A stretch of 58,644 nt of DNA, from the NCBI GenBank assembly GCA_002015125.1, contig MUYB01000028.1, positions 1 to 58,644 of the forward strand, given 5' to 3'. The notes below the pieces were generated by a model. The model saw nothing but the letters and a program-made list of their open reading frames with translations. It made no database searches and was not told where the DNA came from. Numbering within the stretch: position 1 is the first letter of the stretch; every line of letters starts with the position of its first letter. A program made the position numbers and the translations under genes. The stretch comes from [Haemophilus] felis (GTDB lineage: Bacteria; Pseudomonadota; Gammaproteobacteria; Enterobacterales; Pasteurellaceae). Positions 28,981-40,056 of this stretch are shown here, in pieces.

Positions 28981-29615
28981 ATTAACTTCACTTTTTGTGC
29001 AAAAATGACACCAAGGGAATCATCTTCATTACGTTGAGATTGGTCTAATTTACTTGCATACAGACGAATTTTTTCATCGACATTAGGTTCTAAAATTTCA
29101 CCACGGCAATTTTTTGGCAATGAAGAAAAATCCACTGACGTTTTATTCTTTTGTTCTTGATCATAATACATTGCCACATAGTAAGTAGGATCATAGGTAG
29201 ATAAAGTAAACTCTTGATAGGAAAGCTCACGAGGTTTGGAAAGCATAAAATCAAAATAGTAACTCACTGAATTTCCCTCAGCCTTCATTCCATAGTTCTT
29301 AGGTTTAGCACTATATTTGACAGGTTTACCATCCCTATCAAACAAAGAACTGAAATAATGCTCACTTACAATATTTCCCATAGCTTCGCCTGCAAGTTGT
29401 TGTAAACGTTGGGGATTTCTTTTTGCTTGTTGCATATCATACAAAATAGGCGCGGAACTCATCTCATCTAAAGTCCACAACATAGAAAAACCCACTAATT
29501 TATTTTCTTCAACTAGAGGTTTAGCTTTCATTTCAATGAAGGCATGAGGATGAGCAAATAGATTATTAGATACACTAATTAGCACAAAAATTATCAATTT
29601 TATATATTTACACAC
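28971..29615 (-). CDS. DUF1007-family periplasmic protein (HI1249-like)
   Basis: Exported partner of the downstream metal transporter, about 214 residues. A signal peptide (CKYIKLIIFVLISVSNNLFA) is followed at once by HPHAF, whose exposed N-terminal histidines could bind metal. I place the start at a GTG at 29615 with AAAGG eight bases upstream. A longer frame from a TTG at 29678 would add a segment in front of the signal peptide. Role is inferred from pairing; the biochemical function of DUF1007 is unproven. Confidence 0.8.
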   Translation of the reverse strand: MCKYIKLIIFVLISVSNNLFAHPHAFIEMKAKPLVEENKLVGFSMLWTLDEMSSAPILYDMQQAKRNPQRLQQLAGEAMGNIVSEHYFSSLFDRDGKPVKYSAKPKNYGMKAEGNSVSYYFDFMLSKPRELSYQEFTLSTYDPTYYVAMYYDQEQKNKTSVDFSSLPKNCRGEILEPNVDEKIRLYASKLDQSQRNEDDSLGVIFAQKVKLICD

Positions 29616-29811
29616 TGATATCACCTTTACACTATCTTTACATAAATTTACAAAACTCAATGAAAATATCCAATCCAATCCAATTCTAAAATTGATTAAA
29701 AAACAAACAAATAAAAATTAAATTTGTATGATTTTTAACCTAAAAAAGCTTTTTTGCATTAAAAAAGTAAAAATCACTTCCTTTAAATGTAAATTTATGT
29801 AAACTATCCGC

Positions 29812-29907
29812 CGTCAAGTCATTGCTTGATATTCATAAAGTTCCTAAATATATTATCATAAATAGCTAAACTACTTTCCTACCCTCCTAATCCGGAGGGT
29901 TTTTTTT
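29812..29907 (+). ncRNA. Candidate small RNA ending in an orphan terminator
   Basis: A strong terminator (CCCTCC / GGAGGG stem at 29882-29899 followed by T8) has no gene before it; the nearest gene to the left runs the other way. Upstream is a 5-bp hairpin TCAAG-N6-CTTGA (about 29815-29830), then an A/U-rich single-stranded stretch, preceded by an AT-rich region with a weak -10 (TAAACT near 29801). This is the layout of a small Hfq-type RNA. No known RNA family is recognised. The rest of 29679-30099 shows nothing else. Confidence 0.4.
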
Positions 29908-30099
29908 ATGTTTTAAATTCATTATGAAAATCATTTTACCAAATTGCTTCTGATTCCATCCTCAGCCAATAAAAATACATAAATGACTCATAACAGAATA
30001 GACCAGTCTTGGCTTAGGAAGTTAGCTAATCTACCAAATTTCTAGTAAAATAACTGCACTTTTTTCACTATATAATTCAACTTAAATTTAAGGACTAGT

Positions 30100-31770
30100 A
30101 TGTCATCACAATTTGTTTATACGATGCACCGAGTTGGCAAAGTCGTGCCGCCGAAGCGTCATATTTTAAAAGATATTTCTTTGAGCTTTTTCCCGGGCGC
30201 GAAAATCGGGGTGCTTGGCTTAAACGGGGCAGGTAAATCCACCTTACTTCGCATTATGGCGGGCATCGATAAAGAGATCGAAGGGGAAGCGCGTCCGCAA
30301 CCGGGGATCAAAATCGGCTACCTTCCCCAAGAGCCAAAACTTGAACCGCAACAAACCGTGCGTGAAGCCATTGAAGAAGCGGTGGGCGAAGTGAAAAAAG
30401 CACTCACTCGCTTAGATGAAGTGTATGCGTTATATGCCGATGAAAATGCGGATTTCGACAAATTAGCCGCTGAGCAAGCGGAGCTTGAAGCCATTATCCA
30501 AGCACACGATGGGCACAATTTAGACAATCAATTAGAGCGTGCTGCTGATGCCTTGCGTTTGCCAGACTGGGACGCCAAAATCGAGCATTTATCAGGGGGC
30601 GAACGCCGCCGTGTGGCACTTTGTCGCTTGTTACTCGAAAAACCTGATATGTTGCTGTTAGACGAACCGACCAACCACTTAGATGCAGAATCCGTGGCGT
30701 GGTTAGAGCGTTTCCTACACGACTACGAAGGCACGGTGGTGGCAATTACCCACGACCGTTACTTCTTGGATAACGTAGCTGGCTGGATTTTAGAACTTGA
30801 CCGTGGTGAAGGCATTCCGTGGGAAGGCAACTATTCCTCTTGGTTGGAGCAGAAAGAAAAACGCTTAGCCCAAGAACAAGCGGCAGAATCCGCTCGCCAA
30901 AAATCCATTGAGAAAGAGTTGGAATGGGTTCGCCAAAATCCAAAAGGTCGCCAAGCGAAAAGCAAAGCCCGTATGGCACGTTTTGAAGAGCTTAACAGCG
31001 GCGAATACCAAAAACGGAATGAAACCAATGAATTATTTATTCCACCTGGCCCACGCTTAGGCGATAAAGTGATCGAAGTTCAGAACTTGACTAAATCGTA
31101 CGGCGACCGTACCTTGATTGATAACCTTTCGTTCAGCATTCCAAAAGGGGCGATTGTGGGGATTATCGGGGCGAACGGGGCGGGTAAATCCACCTTATTC
31201 CGTATGCTTTCAGGGCAAGAGCAGCCAGATTCAGGCTCAATTACCTTGGGCGAAACCGTAGTAATGGCATCGGTGGATCAATTCCGTGATGCAATGGACG
31301 ACAAGAAAACCGTGTGGGAAGAAGTCTCTGGCGGCTTAGACATTATGCGAATCGGCAACTTTGAAATCCCAAGCCGTGCCTACGTTGGGCGTTTCAACTT
31401 CAAAGGCGTGGATCAACAAAAACGTGTCGGCGAATTGTCGGGCGGTGAACGTGGTCGTTTACACTTGGCAAAATTATTGCAAGTAGGCGGCAACGTGTTA
31501 CTACTGGACGAACCAACCAACGATTTAGACGTGGAAACCTTGCGTGCGTTGGAAAATGCGATCTTAGAATTCCCTGGCTGTGCGATGGTGATTTCCCACG
31601 ACCGCTGGTTCTTAGACCGTATCGCCACCCACATTCTCGACTACGGCGATGAAGGCAAAGTCACCTTCTACGAAGGCAACTTTACCGACTACGAAGAGTG
31701 GAAAAAGAAAACGTTTGGTGCAGATGCGGTGCAACCACATCGTATTAAGTACAAACGGATTGCGAAGTAA
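30100..31770 (+). CDS. ettA: Energy-dependent translational throttle protein EttA
   Basis: ABC-F ATPase of 556 residues that binds the ribosomal E site and gates the first peptide bond according to ATP/ADP ratio. Two ATPase domains carry Walker A GLNGAGKST and GANGAGKST, signatures LSGGERRR and LSGGERGR, and Walker [12 protein letters not shown] and [11 protein letters not shown]. The P-site tRNA interaction linker lies around residues 245-300. The gene is visibly richer in G+C and uses more GGG, CCG and CGC codons than its neighbours, and contains an ACAAGCGGC word near the Actinobacillus-type uptake signal. It could be an imported allele or reflect high expression. Confidence 0.97.
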   Translation: MSSQFVYTMHRVGKVVPPKRHILKDISLSFFPGAKIGVLGLNGAGKSTLLRIMAGIDKEIEGEARPQPGIKIGYLPQEPKLEPQQTVREAIEEAVGEVKKALTRLDEVYALYADENADFDKLAAEQAELEAIIQAHDGHNLDNQLERAADALRLPDWDAKIEHLSGGERRRVALCRLLLEKPDMLLLDEPTNHLDAESVAWLERFLHDYEGTVVAITHDRYFLDNVAGWILELDRGEGIPWEGNYSSWLEQKEKRLAQEQAAESARQKSIEKELEWVRQNPKGRQAKSKARMARFEELNSGEYQKRNETNELFIPPGPRLGDKVIEVQNLTKSYGDRTLIDNLSFSIPKGAIVGIIGANGAGKSTLFRMLSGQEQPDSGSITLGETVVMASVDQFRDAMDDKKTVWEEVSGGLDIMRIGNFEIPSRAYVGRFNFKGVDQQKRVGELSGGERGRLHLAKLLQVGGNVLLLDEPTNDLDVETLRALENAILEFPGCAMVISHDRWFLDRIATHILDYGDEGKVTFYEGNFTDYEEWKKKTFGADAVQPHRIKYKRIAK

Positions 31771-31779
31771 TTTTCTTAA

Positions 31780-31815
31780 AATAACGGTTAGTTTATAACT
31801 AACCGTTATTTCCAT
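31780..31815 (+). terminator. Terminator after ettA
   Basis: A perfect 14-bp stem AATAACGGTTAGTT / AACTAACCGTTATT with a 3-base loop begins 10 bp after the ettA stop. The T-tail is short. Confidence 0.7.
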
Positions 31816-31834
31816 TTAGCACTAGAGGATTTTA

Positions 31835-33442
<1,608 letters not shown>

Positions 33443-33446
33443 AAAA

Positions 33447-33476
33447 TGGCCCTGTTTAAAACAGGGCTAATTTTTA
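33447..33476 (+). terminator. Terminator after the phosphoethanolamine transferase gene
   Basis: Stem GCCCTGTTT / AAACAGGGC (33449-33467) followed by a T-rich tail, five bases after the stop codon. It may also end the convergent ygjV transcript. Confidence 0.75.
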
Positions 33477-33713
33477 ACTTATTGACTTATGTTTTTCACT
33501 TTTCAAGCGCCAAAGCTGGTAAATATGTACTAAAACTAAAAATGCATTTAAACCAGCGACTGGGTAGGCTTGAATGCAAATCGCATAAATCACAAATAAA
33601 ATTGCCCCCACTCCATTAATCATTCGAATCAACACAATGTCTTTAAATAAGAAGGACACTGCCACCAACACACCAGCTAAATAGCCTAAAATTTCAACGG
33701 TATCAAACGCCAT
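33474..33713 (-). CDS. Small YgjV-family inner-membrane protein
   Basis: Hydrophobic 79-residue protein with three predicted spans (about 8-24, 29-48 and 52-68) and a basic C-terminus. It resembles the YgjV (Imp-YgjV) family, sometimes mis-annotated as uroporphyrinogen decarboxylase in this family of bacteria. AAAGGAG precedes the ATG. Function unknown. A CRP-like site lies about 30 bp upstream. Confidence 0.75.
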   Translation of the reverse strand: MAFDTVEILGYLAGVLVAVSFLFKDIVLIRMINGVGAILFVIYAICIQAYPVAGLNAFLVLVHIYQLWRLKSEKHKSIS

Positions 33714-33741
33714 ATATTCTCCTTTAATTGAACTAATTAAG

Positions 33742-33757
33742 TGTGATGCTGATCATA
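33742..33757. promoter_or_regulatory. Possible CRP site upstream of ygjV
   Basis: TGTGATGCTGATCATA matches the CRP consensus TGTGA-N6-TCACA at nine of ten positions and lies between the ygjV start and the metR end. Confidence 0.35.
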
Positions 33758-33816
33758 AAATATTTTGTTTGGTAGCGAAAGATGGTCTATTTTAAGCAAA
33801 CGGTTGCTAAAAAAAT

Positions 33817-34758
33817 TTATTTTTCAAGCGGTGATTCCAATAGCAATAAATCAGGTAGAGTGGAAAAACTTTGATTTTTCACAATTCGATAAAAATCCTG
33901 TACAAAGGCCAAATCTTCATCTGTTTTTCGGAAAGCCGCATATAAATTACTATAAAGTCGTTGATTGGTGATCCTTTTAGCGACGATATAACCTCTATCC
34001 AAATAAGGTTTCGCCGCCCAATAAGGTAACGCCGCCACGCCTCGTTTACTAGCTACCAACTGTATAATAGCAATGGTTAATTCACTAGTTCGTCGAGTAG
34101 GATTGATTCCCTTAGGTTGCAAGACTTTGCGTAACAAATCTAACATTTCATCAGGTACAGGATAAGTGATTAAGGTTTGCTCAATAAAATCTTCCGCTTG
34201 CCAAATCTCTTTTTTGGCTAAAGGGTGGTCTTTTGCACATAAGCCAATCATTTCGTAAGAAAACAAAGGCTTATGAATAATGCCCGTAGTTTCTTCCACT
34301 TCAGAAACAACCGCCCAATCTGCCTTATGACTCAATAACAATCCAACAGGATCCGTATGAAAACCTGACACAATATCCAATTCAACTAATGGCCAATTTT
34401 CCCGAAAGAAATCCATTGCAGGCATTAGCCAATCAAAACAAGTATGACATTCCACCGCAATCCGCAGTTCCCCCGCATCACCTTGCTTAACACGGTAAAG
34501 ATCCCGTTCTGCATCAATGACTTTTGGTAAAATCTCATTGGCTAAATTAATTAAACGCTCACCAGCTGGAGTAAAACGTAGAGGCTGGCTTTTACGTTCA
34601 AATAAAGCCAAACCATATTGTTCTTCTAACAACTTGATTTGATGAGAAAGTGCGGACTGTGTGAGATAAACCTGCTTAGCGGCAAGAGAAACGCTGCCAG
34701 TATTTTTCAGTGCTAATAAAGTTTTTAAATGGCGTAATTCAAGGAAAGTTGGTTTCAT
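33817..34758 (-). CDS. metR: LysR-family regulator MetR
   Basis: Homocysteine-responsive LysR activator of methionine genes, 313 residues. The helix-turn-helix (LKTLLALKNTGSVSLAAKQVYLTQSALSHQI) and the following LFERKSQPLRFTPAGERLI and LRIAVECHTCFDWLMPAMDFF are close to E. coli MetR. No metE, metF or other target is adjacent. It stands alone, about 65 bp downstream of csdE on the same strand. Confidence 0.93.
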   Translation of the reverse strand: MKPTFLELRHLKTLLALKNTGSVSLAAKQVYLTQSALSHQIKLLEEQYGLALFERKSQPLRFTPAGERLINLANEILPKVIDAERDLYRVKQGDAGELRIAVECHTCFDWLMPAMDFFRENWPLVELDIVSGFHTDPVGLLLSHKADWAVVSEVEETTGIIHKPLFSYEMIGLCAKDHPLAKKEIWQAEDFIEQTLITYPVPDEMLDLLRKVLQPKGINPTRRTSELTIAIIQLVASKRGVAALPYWAAKPYLDRGYIVAKRITNQRLYSNLYAAFRKTDEDLAFVQDFYRIVKNQSFSTLPDLLLLESPLEK

Positions 34759-34824
34759 AACTAGGTGAATAAATTAAACGGAAAACAGCCTCATCATATA
34801 TTAAATATGCTTAGAAAAAAATTG

Positions 34825-35196
34825 TTACAGTTGATGTAAATAAGCTTCAATTTGTTTTAGGCCATTTAAACGAGTGGCGCTTAGGCGTTGTGTGATGCCT
34901 AGTTGGCTAAAAAATGCTGTCAATTGAAATTGCTTCAATTGCTCTGCATTTTTGCTTTCTAATTCTTGCAACAAAATCCAAAGCAAACCATTCATAATTC
35001 GTGCCTCACTGTAAGCACGGAAATGGTAAGTATCATTGCAAGGAGTTGCGCTAAACCAAAGCTGAGCTTCGCAGCCCTCGATTAAAGACATCGTCGCTAG
35101 CTCTTGTTCACTTGGACGCTCAAGCTGTTTTCCCAATTGAATAATTAAGCGATAGCGCGCTTCCCAACTTTGACAATCCATTAACTGCTGTTTCAT
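34825..35196 (-). CDS. csdE: Cysteine desulfurase sulfur acceptor CsdE/SufE-like
   Basis: SufE-family protein of 123 residues that takes persulfide sulfur from the cysteine desulfurase. The acceptor cysteine is C42 in LIEGCEAQLWF, and the second conserved block is RAYSEARIMNGLLWILL. It begins directly at the csdA stop codon, so the pair is translationally linked. The absence of suf genes alongside favours CsdE over SufE. Confidence 0.92.
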   Translation of the reverse strand: MKQQLMDCQSWEARYRLIIQLGKQLERPSEQELATMSLIEGCEAQLWFSATPCNDTYHFRAYSEARIMNGLLWILLQELESKNAEQLKQFQLTAFFSQLGITQRLSATRLNGLKQIEAYLHQL

Positions 35197-36402
35197 TTAG
35201 GCAAGTAACTCCAATGCTTTATCAAGGGCGGTAAAAAATAATTCAATATCCTGTTGCTGATTATAAGGCGCAAAAGACAAACGTAATGTACTATGTTGTC
35301 CAAGACGAACCAAATAAGGTTGCGCACAATGTTGCCCAACCCGTAAGGCAATGTTCTGCTCTGCCAACAAAGTGGAGAGATCTGAACTATCTACATGCTC
35401 AAAAACAAAACTCACTACGGAACTTGCATGAGGCGGGTTAAATAATCGACAGTCTTGATATTGCATAAGACGATGACGACATAATTCCGCAAGTTTGAGG
35501 CTATGTTGTTCAAGGGCATTAAAATCCCATTGCTGCAACCAATCCAATACCGCACCAAAACCGATAACCGCAGCTATATTTGGCGTACCAGCTTCAAGGC
35601 GATATGGCAACTGGGCAAAACTAGTCATAGCTTTAGTTACTTTATCCACCATTTTTCCACCATATTGTAGCGGCTGTAACTGTTCCAATGCTTGAGGTTT
35701 GCCCGTTAGCACGCCCAGTCCCGTAGGTCCATATAATTTATGTGCGGAGAAAGCTAAAAAATCTACATCTAATTGAGCGAGATCTAACCTAAGGTGGCTT
35801 GCCGCCTGAGCTGCATCAAGCAAAATAAGTGCATCGCTATGTTGGCGAATTAATTTAACCAAATCAGGTATAGGTTGTTGAGTGCCTGTTACATTTGATA
35901 CAAAATTTAACGCAACAACTTTAGTATGGGAACTTAACACCGATAGCAACTGTTTTTCATCAATCAGCCAATTATCTTGCAAAGGAATAATATGCAATTT
36001 CGCCCCTGTTTTTTGTGCAACTTGTTGCCAACAGACGAAATTCGCATGATGCTCTGCTTCGCTAATCACAATCTCATCTTCGGCACCCAATTGAGGCAAT
36101 AAACCATTCGCCACCAAATTAATGCTTTGTGTCGTGCCTGATGTCCAAATCACCGAATCAGCACTTTCTGCATTCACCCACTTGCGCACCAATTCACGCG
36201 CTGACTCATATTGTTCAGTTTGTTGAGCATCATATTGGCTACGATGAACCGAACCTGCAGAGGTATAAAATTCTAATGTACTATCAAGTAGAATTTGCGG
36301 CTTTAAACTTGTAGCAGCGCTATCTAAATACACCACGTCATCGCTTTTTTGCAAAAATGGAAATTGCTCACGAAAACGAATTAAATCAGCGTTCATAGTC
36401 AT
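35197..36402 (-). CDS. csdA: Cysteine desulfurase CsdA
   Basis: Class-V aminotransferase-fold PLP enzyme, 401 residues, releasing sulfur from cysteine as an enzyme-bound persulfide. The PLP lysine is K222 (AFSAHKLYGPTG) and the active cysteine is C359 (RVGQHCAQP), giving the group II (SufS/CsdA) pattern. The N-terminus FPFLQKSDDVVYLDSAATSLKP is typical. Operon nuclease-csdA-csdE; the gap to the nuclease gene is 2 bp. Confidence 0.95.
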   Translation of the reverse strand: MTMNADLIRFREQFPFLQKSDDVVYLDSAATSLKPQILLDSTLEFYTSAGSVHRSQYDAQQTEQYESARELVRKWVNAESADSVIWTSGTTQSINLVANGLLPQLGAEDEIVISEAEHHANFVCWQQVAQKTGAKLHIIPLQDNWLIDEKQLLSVLSSHTKVVALNFVSNVTGTQQPIPDLVKLIRQHSDALILLDAAQAASHLRLDLAQLDVDFLAFSAHKLYGPTGLGVLTGKPQALEQLQPLQYGGKMVDKVTKAMTSFAQLPYRLEAGTPNIAAVIGFGAVLDWLQQWDFNALEQHSLKLAELCRHRLMQYQDCRLFNPPHASSVVSFVFEHVDSSDLSTLLAEQNIALRVGQHCAQPYLVRLGQHSTLRLSFAPYNQQQDIELFFTALDKALELLA

Positions 36403-36404
36403 TT

Positions 36405-36893
36405 TTATTTGTGGGATTTACGCCATTCTTCTGGTTTTATAGGTTGAGGATCTCGCCACAAGCCAATTCTTTTTCGTTCAGCTTGTCGCTGTGCTGCTAA
36501 ATAACGTGGATCTTTGGCATATCTCTCATACGCCCACGCCATACCTTCTTGCACCATAATCAAATTAATGTTGCGATTTTGTCCATCATATACCGTCGCC
36601 ACAGTACGCTGATAACGATCATAGCCCGACACCACTAACAACACCTCACGTTTATGTACTAAACGCCCTAGCAGTTGACGAGATTTCTTACCAAAGGGTT
36701 GTGCTTTTTCTGGAGCATCAATTTCAGCCAAACGAACTTTAATTTTTTTGTTATTTTTCAATGAACAGGTAAGTGTATCGCCGTCAGCCACACTCACCAC
36801 TCGACAAGTGAGATTTCTTTGTTTGGGTGCAGCATAAGAAAACATCGTTATACAGCACATCAACAGCGTAAATATCAATTTATACATAAACAA
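36405..36893 (-). CDS. Secreted thermonuclease-family (SNase) protein
   Basis: Staphylococcal-nuclease-fold phosphodiesterase of 162 residues with a signal peptide (cleavage near SYAA, residue 22). Catalytic positions are present: VADGDTLTC (Asp), VRLAEIDAPE (Arg, Asp and Glu) and DRYQRTVATV (Arg). It probably degrades DNA or RNA in the periplasm or outside. Its stop is 2 bp from the csdA start, so it leads that operon, an unexpected partnership. Between it and lrgA (36894-37058) only AT-rich promoter DNA is seen. Confidence 0.88.
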   Translation of the reverse strand: MFMYKLIFTLLMCCITMFSYAAPKQRNLTCRVVSVADGDTLTCSLKNNKKIKVRLAEIDAPEKAQPFGKKSRQLLGRLVHKREVLLVVSGYDRYQRTVATVYDGQNRNINLIMVQEGMAWAYERYAKDPRYLAAQRQAERKRIGLWRDPQPIKPEEWRKSHK

Positions 36894-37058
36894 ACCATTG
36901 TGGGAATTTAAAGAAGATTTATTTTATACGTAACTGCGACGAAACACCTATCTAATTTTTATCTAATTTCTGTTGAAAATTCCCCAAAGCACAAAAATAG
37001 GCGTAAAATAGCGAGTTTTTCATAGAAACCCCTCACAAACATAAGCAGCAAAGGTAAG

Positions 37059-37445
37059 ATGTTACACAAAGTATTTGAATTGTTACGCTCTTTTTTGATT
37101 TTATATGGATTTTTATTTCTCGGAGAAATCTGTGCAAAGTTTATTCCTATCAGCATACCGCCTAGCATTTTAGGATTGCTTATTCTTTTTCTTTGTTTAG
37201 TGCTGCGAATTGTTCAAATACGTTGGGTATTTTCTTCAGCAAATTTATTAGTTCGTTATATGGCTGTGTTATTTGTGCCAGTTAGCGTCGGCGTAATGCA
37301 ATATACCGACTTACTTCTAGAGCAATTTAGCATTTTGTTATTACCCAATATTTTAAGCACGATGCTAGGTTTGATCAGTATTGCCTTTTTAGCCGATTAT
37401 TTTTTTACCGCCGTTCATTCGCAGGATTACGCCAAAAAGCCCTGA
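37059..37445 (+). CDS. lrgA: LrgA/CidA-family membrane protein (YohJ-like)
   Basis: Small holin-like protein of 128 residues with four spans. It opens with a short amphipathic start, and the family block FIPISIPPSILGLLILFLCLVL and FVPVSVGVMQYTDLL are present. Forms a two-gene unit with lrgB 39 bp downstream. In other bacteria the pair affects murein hydrolase release or export of small metabolites. Confidence 0.9.
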   Translation: MLHKVFELLRSFLILYGFLFLGEICAKFIPISIPPSILGLLILFLCLVLRIVQIRWVFSSANLLVRYMAVLFVPVSVGVMQYTDLLLEQFSILLLPNILSTMLGLISIAFLADYFFTAVHSQDYAKKP

Positions 37446-37484
37446 AAAAACGTCAATTGCACACCAAACCATAAGGAATCAATA

Positions 37485-38183
37485 ATGGATTATGTGATTT
37501 ATCTTTATAGTTTTTTAACCCTAGCCGCCTTTTGGCTGGCTTTACAATTTAATAAACGCTGGAAGTCCGTTGTTTTAAATACATTTGTCCTTACGGTGTT
37601 AATTTTAATTGTCGTACTGCTCATTACAAAAATTCCCTACGATGATTATTGGCAAGGAAATTCACCGCTCAATCATCTATTAAGTGTAAGTATCGTCGCA
37701 CTTGCCGTGCCTTTATACGAACAATTACCGCAAATTCGCAAACATTGGAAAGTGCTATTATTTCTCACTGTTTTTGCCTCTTTGTTAACTATGTTATCTG
37801 GCGCATTACTCGCCATAATATTAGGCGCACAACCACAAATTGTTGCAACCTTGCTGCCTAAATCCGTCACAACACCAATTGCAATGGCAATTGCAGAAAA
37901 CTTAGGCGGAATCCCTTCTGTAGCGGCGGTAGGCGTTATCATTGCAGGATTACAAGGATCTATTTTTGGTTACTTATTATTAAAAATACTACGAGTTCGC
38001 CATTCAGAAGCCATAGGGCTTGCCATTGGTGCAGTATCCCACGTGTTAGGCACAGTAACTTGTATGGACACCGATAAAAAAGTAGGCAACTATAGCTCTA
38101 TCGCCTTGGTGCTATGTGGCGTAATTAGTGCGGTCTTAGCACCGTTCATCTTCAAATTGATTTATGCAATGGTAGCAATATGA
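37485..38183 (+). CDS. lrgB: LrgB-family membrane protein (YohK-like)
   Basis: Polytopic partner of LrgA, 232 residues with about seven spans. Family signatures are [27 protein letters not shown] and [17 protein letters not shown] precedes the ATG. Its stop overlaps the dgt start by four bases (ATGA), so dgt is translated from the same message. Confidence 0.92.
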   Translation: MDYVIYLYSFLTLAAFWLALQFNKRWKSVVLNTFVLTVLILIVVLLITKIPYDDYWQGNSPLNHLLSVSIVALAVPLYEQLPQIRKHWKVLLFLTVFASLLTMLSGALLAIILGAQPQIVATLLPKSVTTPIAMAIAENLGGIPSVAAVGVIIAGLQGSIFGYLLLKILRVRHSEAIGLAIGAVSHVLGTVTCMDTDKKVGNYSSIALVLCGVISAVLAPFIFKLIYAMVAI

Positions 38184-39541
38184 ACAATCACAACTTTCAA
38201 ATAAATGCTTATTGGCAAGATCGTATTCTTGCGGATCAACCAAGAGAAAAAGATCACCGCCCTCCCTATCGCAGAGATCGAGGACGCATTTTGCATTCTG
38301 CTGCCTTTCGTTGCCTACAAGCGAAAACCCAAATCCACGCCATTGGCGAAAATGACTTTTATCGCACTCGACTCACTCATTCTCTTGAAGTGGCACAAAT
38401 CGGTAGCAGTTTAGTTGCACAAATGAAATTTACAGAAGCCTTTACCCAACTGGCAAAGCAAACTCAAAGCGATAAAGCAGAATTACAGAAACAGTTAAAA
38501 GGCTTATTACCGAGCAATGACTTAATTGAAAGTCTGTGTTTTGCTCACGATATAGGACACCCACCTTTTGGACACGGCGGCGAAGTGGCACTTAATTATA
38601 TGATGCGGGATCACGGCGGCTTTGAAGGAAATGCGCAGACCTTCCGTTTGCTCACAAAACTTGAACCCTATACTCAGCAAGCAGGAATGAATTTAACGCG
38701 CCGAACTATTCTGGGCATTGTGAAATACCCTACTTTTTTAGATATTTCTTCACCTCAATACCAACAAATGGATCTTAATCCAAATGTGGATATTCGCAAT
38801 TTAAAAATTAATCAATGGCGACCAGGCAAAGGCTTATTCCACGATGATAAAGATATTTTTGATTGGTTATTAGCGCCCTTAAGTGAAGAAGATCGTCAGC
38901 TATTCCAACAATTTAAGCAAAATAGAACTTCGCCAACAGAAACCTTGAAAACAAAATTCAAATCTCTTGATTGCAGTATTATGGAACTGGCAGATGATAT
39001 CGCCTATGGCGTACACGATTTAGAAGATGCCATTGTCGTCGGCGTAGTTAACCGTCATCAGTGGCAACAAGCCATAGAAGCACTCAAAAAAACGCCTTCC
39101 GAATGGATACACAAACACATTGATAGCATCACAGAGAAATTATTTTCCGATCAACATTACTTGCGTAAAAATGCCATCGGTGCGTTAGTTAATTATTTGA
39201 TTACCAGCGTACGCTGGAAGCTCACCGATGATTTCTCTGAACCATTATTACGATACAACGCAGAACTCCCCCCTGAAGTAGAAGCAGTTTTGCAAGAGTT
39301 AAAAATCTTCGTGAATAACTACGTCATTCGGAATGTGGACAATCAACGCATTGAATATAAAGGGCAACGAATGCTCACAGAAATGTTCCAAATCTTTGAA
39401 ACAAATCCAGAACGCTTGCTTCCTCGCAATACAGCAATGCGCTGGAAAAATGCAGAAGATAGTGCAAAAAAACGGATTATTTGCGACTACATTGCTGGAA
39501 TGTCCGATGCACATGCTATGCGTGTTTACCAACAACTCTAA
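38180..39541 (+). CDS. dgt: dGTPase (deoxyguanosinetriphosphate triphosphohydrolase)
   Basis: HD-domain triphosphohydrolase of 453 residues that converts dGTP to deoxyguanosine and triphosphate. HD metal ligands are H67 ([11 protein letters not shown]) and H123-D124 ([16 protein letters not shown]), with a later conserved [16 protein letters not shown]. Dgt proteins have a reported antiphage role by depleting dGTP. Here it is coupled to lrgAB by a 4-bp overlap. The uup fragment begins about 20 bp downstream. Confidence 0.95.
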   Translation: MNNHNFQINAYWQDRILADQPREKDHRPPYRRDRGRILHSAAFRCLQAKTQIHAIGENDFYRTRLTHSLEVAQIGSSLVAQMKFTEAFTQLAKQTQSDKAELQKQLKGLLPSNDLIESLCFAHDIGHPPFGHGGEVALNYMMRDHGGFEGNAQTFRLLTKLEPYTQQAGMNLTRRTILGIVKYPTFLDISSPQYQQMDLNPNVDIRNLKINQWRPGKGLFHDDKDIFDWLLAPLSEEDRQLFQQFKQNRTSPTETLKTKFKSLDCSIMELADDIAYGVHDLEDAIVVGVVNRHQWQQAIEALKKTPSEWIHKHIDSITEKLFSDQHYLRKNAIGALVNYLITSVRWKLTDDFSEPLLRYNAELPPEVEAVLQELKIFVNNYVIRNVDNQRIEYKGQRMLTEMFQIFETNPERLLPRNTAMRWKNAEDSAKKRIICDYIAGMSDAHAMRVYQQL

Positions 39542-39563
39542 TAAATACTTCACTAATATCAAT

Positions 39564-40041
39564 GAGGCAATATGGCATTAATTTCTCTTACCAATGGTTA
39601 CCTTTCTTTTAGCGATCACCCTTTGTTAGATCACACAGATCTACATATTGAAGCAGAAGAACGCGTTTATTTAGTAGGGAGAAATGGCGCAGGTAGATCC
39701 ACCAAGACATGCTAGTGGTAATGTTTTCGATTATGTGGCGGAAGGAATCGGACATTTATCGGCTCTCCTTAAAGAATATCATCGAATTTCAGTAGAATTA
39801 GAACAACAATATAGCGAAACAGCATTAAATCAATTAGCCCAGCTGCAAAGCCAATTAGATCACGCAGGTGGCTGGCGTTTTGAAAATAAAATCAAAGAAG
39901 TGCTAGTCAAGCTTGATTTAAACCCTGAGACGCCGTTAAAGGAACTATCTGGAGGCTGGCTACGCAAAGCAGCCCTTGCAAGAGCCTTAGTTTGTCAACC
40001 CAATGTTTTGTTACTTGATGAGCCAACAAACCACCTTAAAT
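39564..40041 (+). pseudogene. Degenerate duplicate of the 5' third of uup
   Basis: This stretch repeats bases 42012-42580 of intact uup, including its ribosome-binding region and ATG (39572). A deletion of about 95 bp (equivalent to 42144-42238) removes everything after the first half of the first Walker A and shifts the frame; translation from the ATG stops soon after [10 protein letters not shown]. The first 130 bp differ from intact uup at many third-codon positions, while bases from about 39740 to 40040 are nearly identical to it. The copy stops abruptly after the PTNHL codons and is followed by AT-rich DNA. Confidence 0.92.
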
Positions 40042-40056
40042 AAATTAAATAAAAAC

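Noticed and set aside
39684..40043. 119-codon frame as a small ABC protein
   Set aside because: It is the frameshifted part of the uup duplicate, lacks Walker A and its own ribosome-binding site, and ends abruptly.
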